Of a DNA stretch of 64,000 bases, positions 32,801 to 44,800 are shown one piece after another (the first letter of the stretch is position 1; each line of letters starts with the position of its first letter). The position numbers and the translations under genes are program-made. Origin of the DNA: Isoperla grammatica. Its lineage: Eukaryota; Arthropoda; Insecta; Plecoptera; Perlodidae. The stretch spans positions 16,020,695 through 16,084,694 of the forward strand of contig OX246743.1 in NCBI GenBank assembly GCA_945910005.1. The letters are read 5' to 3'. The notes beneath the pieces were generated by a model, which was not told the origin of the DNA, made no database searches, and saw only the letters and a program-made list of their open reading frames with translations.

Positions 32801-35800
32801 CGTTTAACTTTGCTCACTGTTGGCGCAACTAGCTGCGGTCTCTTCTGAAGCAGGGCAGCCACCGCGACAGGCACCATTGCCGTCGTCCTGTGTAGCAGCT
32901 CACTTATCTTCTCTGGGTACCTAATGCAAGACATTTACGTTTAACTTTGCTCACTGTTGGCGCAACTAGCTGCGGTCTCTTCTGAAGCAGGGCAGCCACC
33001 GCAACAGGCACCATTGCCGTCGTCCTGTGTAGCAGCTCACTTATCTTCTCTGGGTACCTAATGCAAGACATTTACGTTTAACTTTGCTCACTGTTGGCGC
33101 AACTAGCTGCGGTCTCTTCTGAAGCAGGGCAGCCACCGCGACAGGCACCATTGCCGTCGTCCTGTGTAGCAACTCACTTATCTTCTCTGGGTACCTAATG
33201 CAAGACATTTACGTTTAACTTTGCTCACTGTTGGCGCAACTAGCTGCGGTCTCTTCTGAAGCAGGGCAGCCACCGCGACAGGCACCACTGCCGTCGTCCT
33301 GTGTAGCAGCTCACTTATCTTCTCTGGGTACCTAATGCAAGACATTTACGTTTAACTTTGCTCACTGTTGGCGCAACTAGCTGCGGTCTCTTCTGAAGCA
33401 GGGCAGCCACCGCGACAGGCACCATTGCCGTCGTCCTGTGTAGCAGCTCACTTATCTTCTCTGGGTACCTAATGCAAGACATTTACGTTTAACTTTGCTC
33501 ACTGTTGGCGCAACTAGCTGCGGTCTCTTCTGAAGCAGGGCAGCCACCGCGACAGGCACCATTTCCGTCGTCCTGTGTAGCAGCTCACTTATCTTCTCTG
33601 GGTACCTAATGCAAGACATTTACGTTTAACTTTGCTCACTGTTGGCGCAACTAGCTGCGGTCTCTTCTGAAGCAGGGCAGCCACCGCGACAGGCACCATT
33701 GCCGTCGTCCTGTGTAGCAGCTCACTTATCTTCTCTGGGTACCTAATGCAAGACATTTACGTTTAACTTTGCTCACTGTTGGCGCAACTAGCTGCGGTCT
33801 CTTCTGAAGCAGGGCAGCCACCGCGACAGGCACCATTTCCGTCGTCCTGTGTAGCAGCTCACTTATCTTCTCTGGGTACCTAATGCAAGACATTTACGTT
33901 TAACTTTGCTCACTGTTGGCGCAACTAGCTGCGGTCTCTTCTGAAGCAGGGCAGCCACCGCGACAGGCACCATTGCCGTCGTCCTGTGTAGCAGCTCACT
34001 TATCTTCTCTGGGTACCTAATGCAAGACATTTACGTTTAACTTTTCTCATTGTTGGCGCAACTAGCTGCGGTCTCTTCTGAAGCAGGGCAGCCACCGCGA
34101 CAGGCACCATTGCCGTCGTCCTGTGTAGCAGCTCACTTATCTTCTCTGGGTACCTAATGCAAGACATTTACGTTTAACTTTTCTCATTGTTGGCGCAACT
34201 AGCTGCGGTCTCTTCTGAAGCAGGGCAGCCACCACGACAGGCACCATTGCCGTCGTCCTGTGTAGCAGCTCACTTATCTTCACTGGGTACCTAATGCAAG
34301 ACATTTCTCACTGTTGGGGATAGGCCTACACATCAATACATTTATAGTTATCCAAGTTAAAAATTTGCTATGTAATGTAATGTAAAATAATATGTAATGT
34401 TTGATTTGAATCTACGAGTCGATGTGTAAATACGACTCGACCTGTGCTTTCACTAGAGCTTGACAAGGTCATGTGACCGCCACCACTTCCGGCAGTGTGT
34501 GTGATCATGGCGACTGACGATGTCGATTCAGAGCTCGTCTCTATCAATAAATAATGAATATCTTACCACGCTCACGCGTTGTTGTTATTTACAAATAACT
34601 TAACCCAACAACATAACAGAGACTATCGATGATTAAGGTCGCATATTTTAAATGACAGAAACACAGACTCAAAAGATACGTCAATCAAGAAGTTTTCTTT
34701 GCAAAATTACCGAATGAAGCAGCAGATTGATTCTTGTAACTGAGTGGGTAGGGTATGATATTACTGTATTAATGAGGTAAGTAGCATGCAACTTGATTTT
34801 ATATCTGAATTTAGCAACAACCAAGCACTCCCAAACAAGATATGCTATACTACTTCCTCTACCTAAATAAGATCTGTAGCCTGAATTTGTCAAACTAGGA
34901 ACTGGCTGCACACTGTTTTTCAGTTGTTTATTATTCATCACTTTCAGCATGTCACAGAAAGTAATAATTGTTTTAACTTAGGCTACATCCAAAACAACTG
35001 TCAAACAAAATATTTATTACTGTAGCGAAAGAAGATTTGGAGTCGATTACTCGACTGGAAAGCTGAGCTTAGAAATCATTATGTAATGTGGACATGGCCG
35101 TTCGAAGCACATTCTTTAACTGTTATACAGCATTCTACAGATGCAAGTAGCACAACGAAATAGGCACTAATAACTTCTTACCCCTGTATCCGAGACATTA
35201 CGGCCTGTTGCAGCGCATCTTCTGCCACGGTTTCAGCAGGCTTGCTTCTGATTTTGTTCATGGCTTGGTTCACACTCACAGGCTAAAACAATGTCCAAAG
35301 AGAATGTCTAGGTCTAGTTGACAAGAGAATCAATAAAATACTCTTAATTCTATTCCACTTTATAATAAGTATGTTAGTTAGGCTAAATGAAAAACTTGAC
35401 TTGTAAAGAGGGCATTTATGCCACACACTTCACAGAAGAATTTATTGGTTGCCTATAGGCCTAGGTAACTAATTATGTTCAAACTCCTGTGCCTCCCTTT
35501 ACATTACAGTAATCCAACTTTAATTCAAACTCAGTTAATATTAATTAATTAACTTGATTTTTAATTCAAACTATGTTACATACAGGCAGTGGTCGAATTG
35601 GGGGGGGATGCCATCCCCCCAAAAGAAATTCATTGGCTTAACCATCCCCCCAAAAAGAAACATTGTTGGAACCATCCCCCCAAACGAAACACAGCAATTT
35701 TGCATAACATACCATATATTGTGTTTTCTCGACACATAAGTTTAGTTAATATTTTTGTGACAGTCGGTTAGGGCTTTACTAACTTTAAAAATCCATTTGT

Positions 35801-38800
35801 ATTCTTCTTTGAATCCACAATATAATTGGCGAGTGAAGAAAGAAATGCTTTTTCCGCAGAGGTTCGGATAATAAGGGTATCTACAGTCAAAGATGTAATC
35901 TTTGCTACAGCTGGCTCCACTACAGGTAGGTTTCTTGTGGTGTTATTCGGATAGTCCCTAGTTCGGAGTAGTAGGACAAAGTAAAGGGATGACCTATTTT
36001 GACAGTGGCACAAAGGCTTCAAAGACTTCAGCTTCTGAGAAAAACGTGGTTTTGTTAGTGAGCAACACAGTGACACGAGCATCTTTCTCGTTTAGTTCAC
36101 AGTGGACATTGAAGGAGCAGCATCCGCGGATTGCAAAGTCGTTCTTGTGTCGAATTTTACTTGTTTGCGTGTGTTCGTGAGTGATTAGTTGAGTGGATTT
36201 TACAGTGTGATTATGTGAATATAAACACTTGTGTGTCGATTTGTGGTTTCTAGATTAGAAACAATACTGGTAAGTTCTAATTATAAAATAAAAAATGTAG
36301 CAAATATCAAATTTAATTTTTAAGACCCTTCAGGATGCAGTACGGCTGAGAACGTAGTACATGCATCTGCCGTTAGAGCGCTCTGATTTTCAACTCTGTA
36401 GGTGCTCTGTACGGGGCGGGGGGAGGGAGTGAGCTTGCAAGCAGAATAGGGGAAGCGAGTCGGTGTTGTGGAGGGGGCACAACCGACTCGACCTCGAGCA
36501 GAGAATGTCTCGAGGGTTGTCTTGCGGTACCCACACATGCTGGGACTGCGGATAGTGTTTAGGTCAACTCGGGAGGCAACGTAGTCAATTTCTCTAACGT
36601 TTGGAAATTGGGAACCTTATGACTGAGAGATATATTGCCATTTTATCGTAATCGACAATTAATTTGTTTTAAGTTCGTTATAGTATTGCACACATGCATG
36701 GTATAATGCAGATGGATATTACATCATCATAATTAAATACGCGTAGTAAAAAATATTGTTACATTCATAACATGCGCACACTGCAATGTAATAGTAGAAA
36801 ACAAAACACCCTATAAACATGCCTCCGTGGGGGGGGGGGGGGGGGGGGTCGTTTTCACACTGTCGTAGAATTGCCTGCATGCATAAATATCCAAACTACC
36901 GACATAGGTGGCTCAGCGGTAAGATGCGAGACTAATTCGAGAAGTCGCCGGTTCGATTCCGGCCACCGGCAATCCTGACTGAACGTTTCTTCCGAGGTAT
37001 TCCTCAGTCGTAAAGACGAATGCTGGGATTGTCCTACTATAACAGCCCTCGGACATTCCTTCCCAGCCATCCAAAAAATCAAAACCCCTGTAAAATACCC
37101 AGTTTCACACGCGAAAAAAAATACGAGTTGCGTTGTATAGCCCGACACACGTTGTGGGTCGCCTGCGTCTATCTCGATCTCGCTTCCACTCACGCGTCCT
37201 GCGACTAGCGCTTTCTCTCTCTCTCTCACGGCGGCCGACAGCAGCCGACACGGTGAACTACTTCGTCGCGTCTCGCTCAGACCATTGTTCTCTCGCTCTT
37301 TCTCGTTCGGCCGCATCTGTTCTCACTTGCCGAGTGCCAGCCTGAACCAAGGGATGGCTCGCGCTTTGGGGGGGGAGGGGGGGCTTGAGAGTGTGCGGTA
37401 TCCTTTGATACGGGTCAGTTTGGACTAAAAGCGGCCGTGGACGAATAACTATGCCGCCCCGGCATAGTTTAAAGTTTCCATTTCTCGCGTGAATTGACAA
37501 TTGATTAGTTATTTAATTAATTGACGAAAAAATCGATTAAAACCAAAAAAAATCGATGTCGAAAATCGTCACCGACATCGATTATTAATCGATTAATCGA
37601 TGTCGACGCCCAGCCTTAGTAATGACCAACGTTATACGCCGGCGTCAGAGCATGAGAACCCAGCATAAGACAAACACACATGCGTATGAATATCTGCATC
37701 ATTATCACCGGTTGACGACGGACAATATTCAACGTGTTGTTTTGTTCAGAAGGGTTGTCCAATACTGAGCAGACTGTGGCACGTGGCACGATCGTATAAC
37801 AATGGCTTTGTCTCTCACAAAAAACGTAAAGTAGATTTTGATTGCCGCGTCTTACAGGAAAATTGGACTCTGTAGATTACGGTATTTTTGCGTGTGTCAT
37901 AATAGCAAAGAGTTATTTTTATTTTGTAAAGAAAGCATTGCAGTGCTAAAAGAGTGAAACATGTACCACGATGTAGACTTGACATCGTACTCCACAAGAC
38001 GTCAGTAGGGGGGGGGGCGGGGTAAAAATGTATTTTTAAATTTTTCCCTGAGACTCAAAAAGTGTGGGCACCGCTGCTTTAGAGGGTGTGTCACTGTCAG
38101 GTGTGATTTCATATAATGTGGGCATACTGTTGTGTGATGGTTACTAAGGAGTTGAGTATTCTTTGTTGTGTTTGAGTTTTTCGATATTATTCTAATAATG
38201 TGTGTTGATATGAAATATGATATGAAAGACTGCTCGTATAGTCACTAACTGACCATGTTTGTGACTTAAAAATGAATAGGGGATGGGTGACAACAATTTG
38301 TTTTAGGTAGAAAGGGGACCAATAACATATATTTGGCGCCCTCACCCCCATACCCCTCTAAATAGAACCCTGTTCACAATGAGTAATTCACAAGAATGCA
38401 TAGTTCAGATTTTTTCAAATTGACGCTCCACTCTCTCGACGTGTGACTCTTGTAAATGCAGGAGCGTCGGAACCGGGGGGGCAGGAGGGTCAGTCGACCC
38501 CCCTGTGCTTGCACAGGGGGGGGCGAGAGTATCATCTCGCCCCCCTTGAAAAAATGGCCAATACGAATTAAATGCATTTTTAGAGTACAGATTCCGCTTA
38601 TTCCTTCAAGCGATTTCAGAGTCTGGCTGCATGGTTTTTTTACAAAATGTTGCAAAGTCAGCTGCAAGTTCGCCCCCCTAGAAAAATAGACTTCCGACGC
38701 CCCTCGTAAATAGTAATTTAATGATGATTTAAAAAACGTTGCGTACATTTTTCTAATAAGTTAAGAAGATTTTTAGTAAATATTTAATTTTGTCAGGTTG

Positions 38801-41800
38801 CCACGGGCGTAAGCCCCGGTCACATAGCGAAGGAGGGGAGCGTCAATCTAAAAACTTTCAACTACTATTAATATACATGGTTGTCTCTGAATGCCTTTTT
38901 GAAAAGAACATACATAAAGCTGCTGTATTTAGCGAAGACAAAGTGATTGTGGGTTTGTATCCCACGTAATGGTATCCAGAATGATAGCCTATAGGGTTTG
39001 ATGCTGGTAGCGACTTTTCCGGGTGGTTGGATGAATAATGTGTTTGTGGGGACGGGGTCTGGGGCGAAGCCCCAGCCGCCGGAGATAGAAAATGTCCGTG
39101 AAATTCTCTTTACAAGTGCCCGAAAAATAACGGATGTTTGTATAACTTGATGTTACTAGTAAACTAAAGCCATAATGAAGATGAAGTTGAAAAGGAGGCG
39201 GGGGTAGGGTGAACAGGTATTACCCAGTGTATCAGTGCTGTAGATGGTTGAATGATTATGGACCTTTGGTGGGACAATCATAGGGGAGGGGGGGGGGGGG
39301 GGGGGATCGACCCAACGCCCCCACCCCTGTATCCGCTACTGCTTCAAATTGCTTGAAAACTAGATTGTATCAAAAATAATATCCTGAACAATAATGTGCA
39401 TTGCTTTACGAACGACGAGGATGACGATGACAAGGACTATGATATTTGGCCTTTATGACTCATATTTTAGCAACGATGCTAATCGAGATGTTGTGTGGGT
39501 GCATTGTGACGATAAAAAGCCGCTCATGACATACATGCCAAAGCCAGGGTTCAGCAGGGCGGCCACGCCGTTGGGTTGTTTTGTTTTATTATCAGATCGG
39601 TACTCATGTGTCAAAACACAAAGTACGCAAGTTATATGTGACAATTGACACGATCGCTGTTTAATTATTATAACATACACCTTTTGTCTTCAACGTCTCT
39701 AGGTACTACTATGGCCTATGCTAGGTACATTCCAAAAACTATCTTAGTCATTATTATGTTCAACGTCAAGGCCCATCTAAAAGTCATAAAGTTTAGTTCG
39801 CCATGCAATTAACATGGCATTATCAATTATTATTATTCAATAGAAAAATTTGATATTAGGTTTACAACATCTCGATCGTCTTGACGAAGAATCGTGATAC
39901 TAAAGATCATAGTTTTGCATGTATCAAATCAATGTAACTGTTAAAAATGCAATAACGCTTGATTTACGTTGATCATACTATTGTCTCGAGTAAACTCGTC
40001 CTTGGGTGACCATAATAAAACAGATTTACAAAAGAAGATAATGCAGAACAACCAATCAACAACAATCGCAAAACAGGTACCGGTACTCAGTGTGACAGTG
40101 TCAACGGAGGTGGTTTGTTGTGTGTTTGCACATTCAACTCCTATGAAAAAAGCATAATCATTTCAATGATTCAAAATCGTGATGTATTTCCTGGAACACG
40201 ACGGCTGTTAAAACGCAGAGCGGAGTCTACTATGTACCTGCTAACTAACAATAGGGCTGGCTGGCTGGCTCTCTCGGCAACAGACAGCCAGCGAGCCCGC
40301 GGTGGTCGGCCTTGGCGCAGTTACTTCCCCTCCAACTGAGTTCACTACGTGGTTCCCTAACTGGCCAACGAAGCGCTACTAGTCGACACTCTCAAACCAA
40401 ATATTCATTCACTTATAACTTGATTAGTTTTTATACAAATGTCATAATTTTTCTTGCCAGATAATTGAGCATAAAATTATCTATATCCGTATATTTATAA
40501 AAAAATGCATAGCATTGTTCATTCGCCCACAGTAAAATGTTCTCAGTTTGCTATTTTTTTTTACAGTTCACATAACATTTTTGAACATTATTTGTATATA
40601 CGGATCTAGATCAAGCCAAGTTGTAGACTGTGTTTTTTTTTCAAAGGCCTAACTTAAAAATTAAGACAAGAAAACAACTCATGACTAAGACCCTGCGCGC
40701 GGTAGGCCTCCTGAAGGCTCTTAAGAATTAAACGCACTATTAAAACGTTTCCTATAAATTATTGCAAATTTAGTGGTTTCATGTCTCAGATCGCACTACA
40801 AGCTATCTTGAGGGGAAAAAGACCTGAAAAATTTTTCGCCTCAGGCGGCTGAGGCTCTGCCCCAGACCCCTTACAGCCCACGTAAGTCCGTGCATGTTAA
40901 TATTAACCATCCCCCCAAAGTTATAGTTCCAATTCGACCACTGCATACAGGCCTTTTGTAGCAATATAGTTTATAGTATAGTGTAGTATATATATTAGGG
41001 ATGACGAAACCCGACTTTTTTACGACCCGGGTACCCGTTCACTATACCCGCGGGTTACCCGGGTAGGCCTAGGCCAAATAAAACAAAAAAACGTGTGGGG
41101 TGTCAAATCAACGGCTCAATATCGCTCTCCTCGAAAATAACACCACAAATAGTGTATTGTAGTAGCAGGGATGAGGATGTTTCATTATTAAAAACTGTAG
41201 CAAGGCAATGCAACATTTCTGCAGTCAAAACAGTTTATTTTGCATTAGTCCAATCCATTCTACAATATGGTATAGTGTTTTGGGGTAGCTCGTCCTCGGC
41301 TAAGCGGGTATTTGTTGCTCAGAAGAGAATAATCCGGTACATGGTGGGCGCGTGTAGAAGAACATCTTGCAGACCCTACTTCAAGGACCTAAATATACTG
41401 CCGCTGCCGTGCTTATACATCCGACAAGTGTGCATGTTCACCAGGGAAAACCTTCACCTGTTCCAAGCGGCTAGCCACCACTACAACACTCGAGGATCCT
41501 CCGAATTACAGCACGAATACTGCAAGCTGAGCTTGGCTTATCATGGAATTCTACAGACAGGTCGTAGACTCTACAACAAGCTTCCAGATGAGATCAAAGA
41601 CTCCCCAGATATACGAACATTCAAACGCAAAATAACCATGTTTCTGAAAGCGGAGCAGTATTATGATGTAGCCGAGTTCACCGGTCAAGGAACCAAGCTA
41701 TGAGCCATACAATGACTTCAAGGCCTATACGACCTATGATGTAATTTTTAACTCATCTTGACAATGTACATAAAATCTTGTATTGTGGTTATACAGCTAA

Positions 41801-44800
41801 GAAATGATATGAAATGGAAAGTAGGACATTACGACATGGACAACACGGTGAAAACTGTTTCAAATAATTATTTCATACATTATAAGTAAATTTGTAATTG
41901 TATAAATATTATGTGTCCTAATAAATAAATAAATAAATAAATATTTCGTGATGAAAAGTTGAACACCCATGACAAGAGAAAGTTACAACAGCGCGGGGGG
42001 TCGAGGATTGGAGCGGGGTGAAACATGATGCGTCACAGCTGCCACTCAAGCTCAAGGCCAAGGGCAGACCGGCCCGTTGAAGTGTCGAATGGTTGTGTGC
42101 TTTGGGGGGGGGGGGGGGGGGGTAGCAGTTCATGCGACAGGGAATGGGGCGGCATGAACAAAAGAAACTATCAAAGTGGAAAGTTTATTTATAGACGCGA
42201 TTCTGTTTCTTAAGGAAATACCGCCAAGCACAAAAATAAAATACGTAATGACAGATGAATCAGTTCAAATTCAAAACATTTAGCTAATTCGCAGTTTTCA
42301 ATTTCAGGAACCGGGTTTTGTCGGGTAAACGGGTAGAGAAAACACAAACCCGTACCCGACTTCGTCGGGCGGGTATCGGGTACCCGTCGTCTTCCCTAAT
42401 ATATATAGTATAGTATTGTAGTCACATAGCCTATAGTTTAGTACTAAAATGTTATTGTTCTTTTTTTGTAATTTAAATTGAGGTTTAAGGGACCCTTACA
42501 CAATTTGATTTTAAAGAAGGACTTTTATAGGAGGTGAAGACGTTACAGGACAGTTTAAAGATTCAAATATGCCTAAAATAAATAAATATATTTCTGTGAT
42601 CTTTACAGCTAATGCAACAGAATGTTAAATGGAATCAGGGGCGGCTCGTCCATAAGGGTACACGGGCATGTGCCCTCCCTCCCCACCTGCCAACCACCAA
42701 CAATCACTCACATTAAATGACGAGTTGTGGTTTTGTGGTATGTTTAGGCTACATAAAATCAAAAATTTTGTAATTGTGTGGTGCACATTCAAATAAAGGC
42801 GCGGTGCGCTGACTTATCCAGGCAGACGGTGGTACCCGAAGTCTCCGACAGAGCTCGTTACGGTTACGTTTTGGGTTATCGCTGGCCGCTGCGTCTTTGG
42901 GTTTATCGCGTCTTGCATTTTGTTGCCTGGTGATTCCCCCGGGGGGGGGGGGAGAGCCCATGCCGATAACACTCATACCGCGCATGCGCAGTTACGTTTT
43001 TTTCCGCTGATAAGTGAGTGGAGACGGCAGATTTTACATGACAAATGAGCATGTTTTTTCGAGAGTCCCAGTAAGGAGCGAGGCACCGTTTATGTAAGTA
43101 CGTGTAAGCGTGGTGTAGTCAATTGTGTGTAGACAGGTGGTTGTCTTTGTTCTATAGTGTAGTGCATGTGCGTGTTGTGTTGTGTCACTGTGTGATGTGT
43201 CGCTTTTGACTTTGTAGTAATAGTCAAACAAAATGAACGAGGTGAGGCACATAAAACATAAACATTTAATTGTGAAGAGAGACTGGTAGCAAAGACGTTA
43301 GGCCGACCAATGCCATGCCAAATTAAAAATAGACTTCTAAAAGTAACTTCTTAGCACTAGTATACAGACATTAAATTATCAGGTAAGTTTGCAGTGCTGT
43401 TATTTATTGTCTTCTGAATGAAGACAATAACTACCGTACCTTTTTTAAATGTTAACTGATTTGTGCCCTACCCATTTCCAACCCCACGAGCCGCCACTGA
43501 ATGCAATACAAACTAGCCATACCATCTCCACAATCTGGACAATGACACAGGTACCTAGACTCAAAAGAGCACAAATAGCCTACCTTAGAGTCCACGGGGG
43601 TCACCAAGTGTATGGCACCACGGAAGAGATACACACAGTTCTCGCACATATCTGGCGAGGCCCATTCAGGTAGAAAGTTGGCTGCCTCGATTAGAAGAAA
43701 TTCACCGTCTGAATCCACAACCCTACAAACGGCGTGACAAATTAGCAATTACTTGGATAACAAGGAACTAGGGAAAATTTGAGTACAGTTAGACCTAGGT
43801 GTCCTAGATGAATATCTCACAAATGAATAACGTAACAAAGAAATGTTTTACCAATAGATAATGACACTTACCGGACAATGAGCCCATCCACTTCCTGTGT
43901 CAACTGTAGCAGTAGAAACACAACAAACCACTCATCTTCAATGTTGTCTCCAAAATGCACAGCTCCATATAGGTGCGGCTGTAGCACTGGGCAAAGGAAA
44001 AGACGATAATGTAGTTTTACATTTTGGAAACTTCGATTCTCACTGCTTTGTAGATATCCACATTTTTCGTCAGAATATCACAATATATTGGCAAAATGGC
44101 ACTGATAATGACAACAAAAATCATCATCGTGGATGACCATCACTTATGGCTTTGGCACTTTTAGGCCTAGGCCGCCTATCACTACGTATATCACAGGAGC
44201 AAGTTCGGATTAGATAAGCTCGCACGACAATAGGCCGAACCGTATATCAATACCTTTAATATCGGGCTAACTACAGCCGCACTAAAAACTAGACTCACCG
44301 CCTGCTACGTTGTGACTATTTCCAAGAGCAACCACCTTTGACCAGCGGTGCTACACACGCCCCCTAACCTACGCGCCTAGCGCTAGTTGTTTGCTGCAAC
44401 TGGATTCGTCGATCAGCGATTATCACGTTGCAGTGAAACCGAGCTACGCGTATATCAAGCACAGCTGGCTCGATGTAACCGAGCTGGCCCGCTTTGTTGG
44501 TCCGATAAAATCTACTGCGCATTCAGGTGTATATCAAAGATTTCTGGTTCGCATTGGACTAAGTTAGGTCGGACTAACGCCTGTGGTATACGTAGTGTAT
44601 GACTGAGGGACCGGTAAATATCTAGACAGGTGCTAGGCCTAGGCCTAGGCCTACCCCTAGGCCTAACTTGTGATGCCTCTGAAGGACCTAATTACAGATC
44701 TAGAGAATGATGACTCCCTAACTAGGGCTAGCCTAGGCCTAGGCCTAGACACCTTTTTAATAGCCTATGTTTCATTCTATGCTTGTCATCTTGAAAACTG

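Larger units (their letters stand above)
35587..40943. mobile_element. 5.4-kb hAT-type element with nested insertions
   Basis: Ends CAGTGGTCGAATTGG and CCAATTCGACCACTG are inverted. The perfect 8-bp TSD CATACAGG is at 35579-35586 and 40944-40951. At 5357 bp it is long enough to be autonomous, but no hAT transposase with its conserved C-terminal dimerisation block was recognised. It holds a tRNA-like SINE fragment, half of a 14308-type element, a small TIR element, another hAT-like right end near 39353 and an antisense SINE. It occupies ECD intron 3. Confidence 0.88.

Noticed and set aside
25036..34317. CRISPR-like regular repeats
   Set aside because: Units are contiguous, with no variable spacers, in an animal genome and within introns.
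36900..36975. A functional tRNA gene
   Set aside because: A and B boxes are present, but the acceptor stem does not pair; it is a SINE head. The same conclusion holds for 55117-55306, which also has a target-site duplication.
35283..43583. A missing ECD exon between exons 3 and 4
   Set aside because: The vertebrate protein has about 10 more residues here, but exons 3 and 4 join in phase and no exon with matching sequence was found. The shorter linker is accepted.
44636..44660. Internal telomeric repeat
   Set aside because: (TAGGCC)n is not the TTAGG or TTAGGG telomere motif, and it occurs in many short runs.
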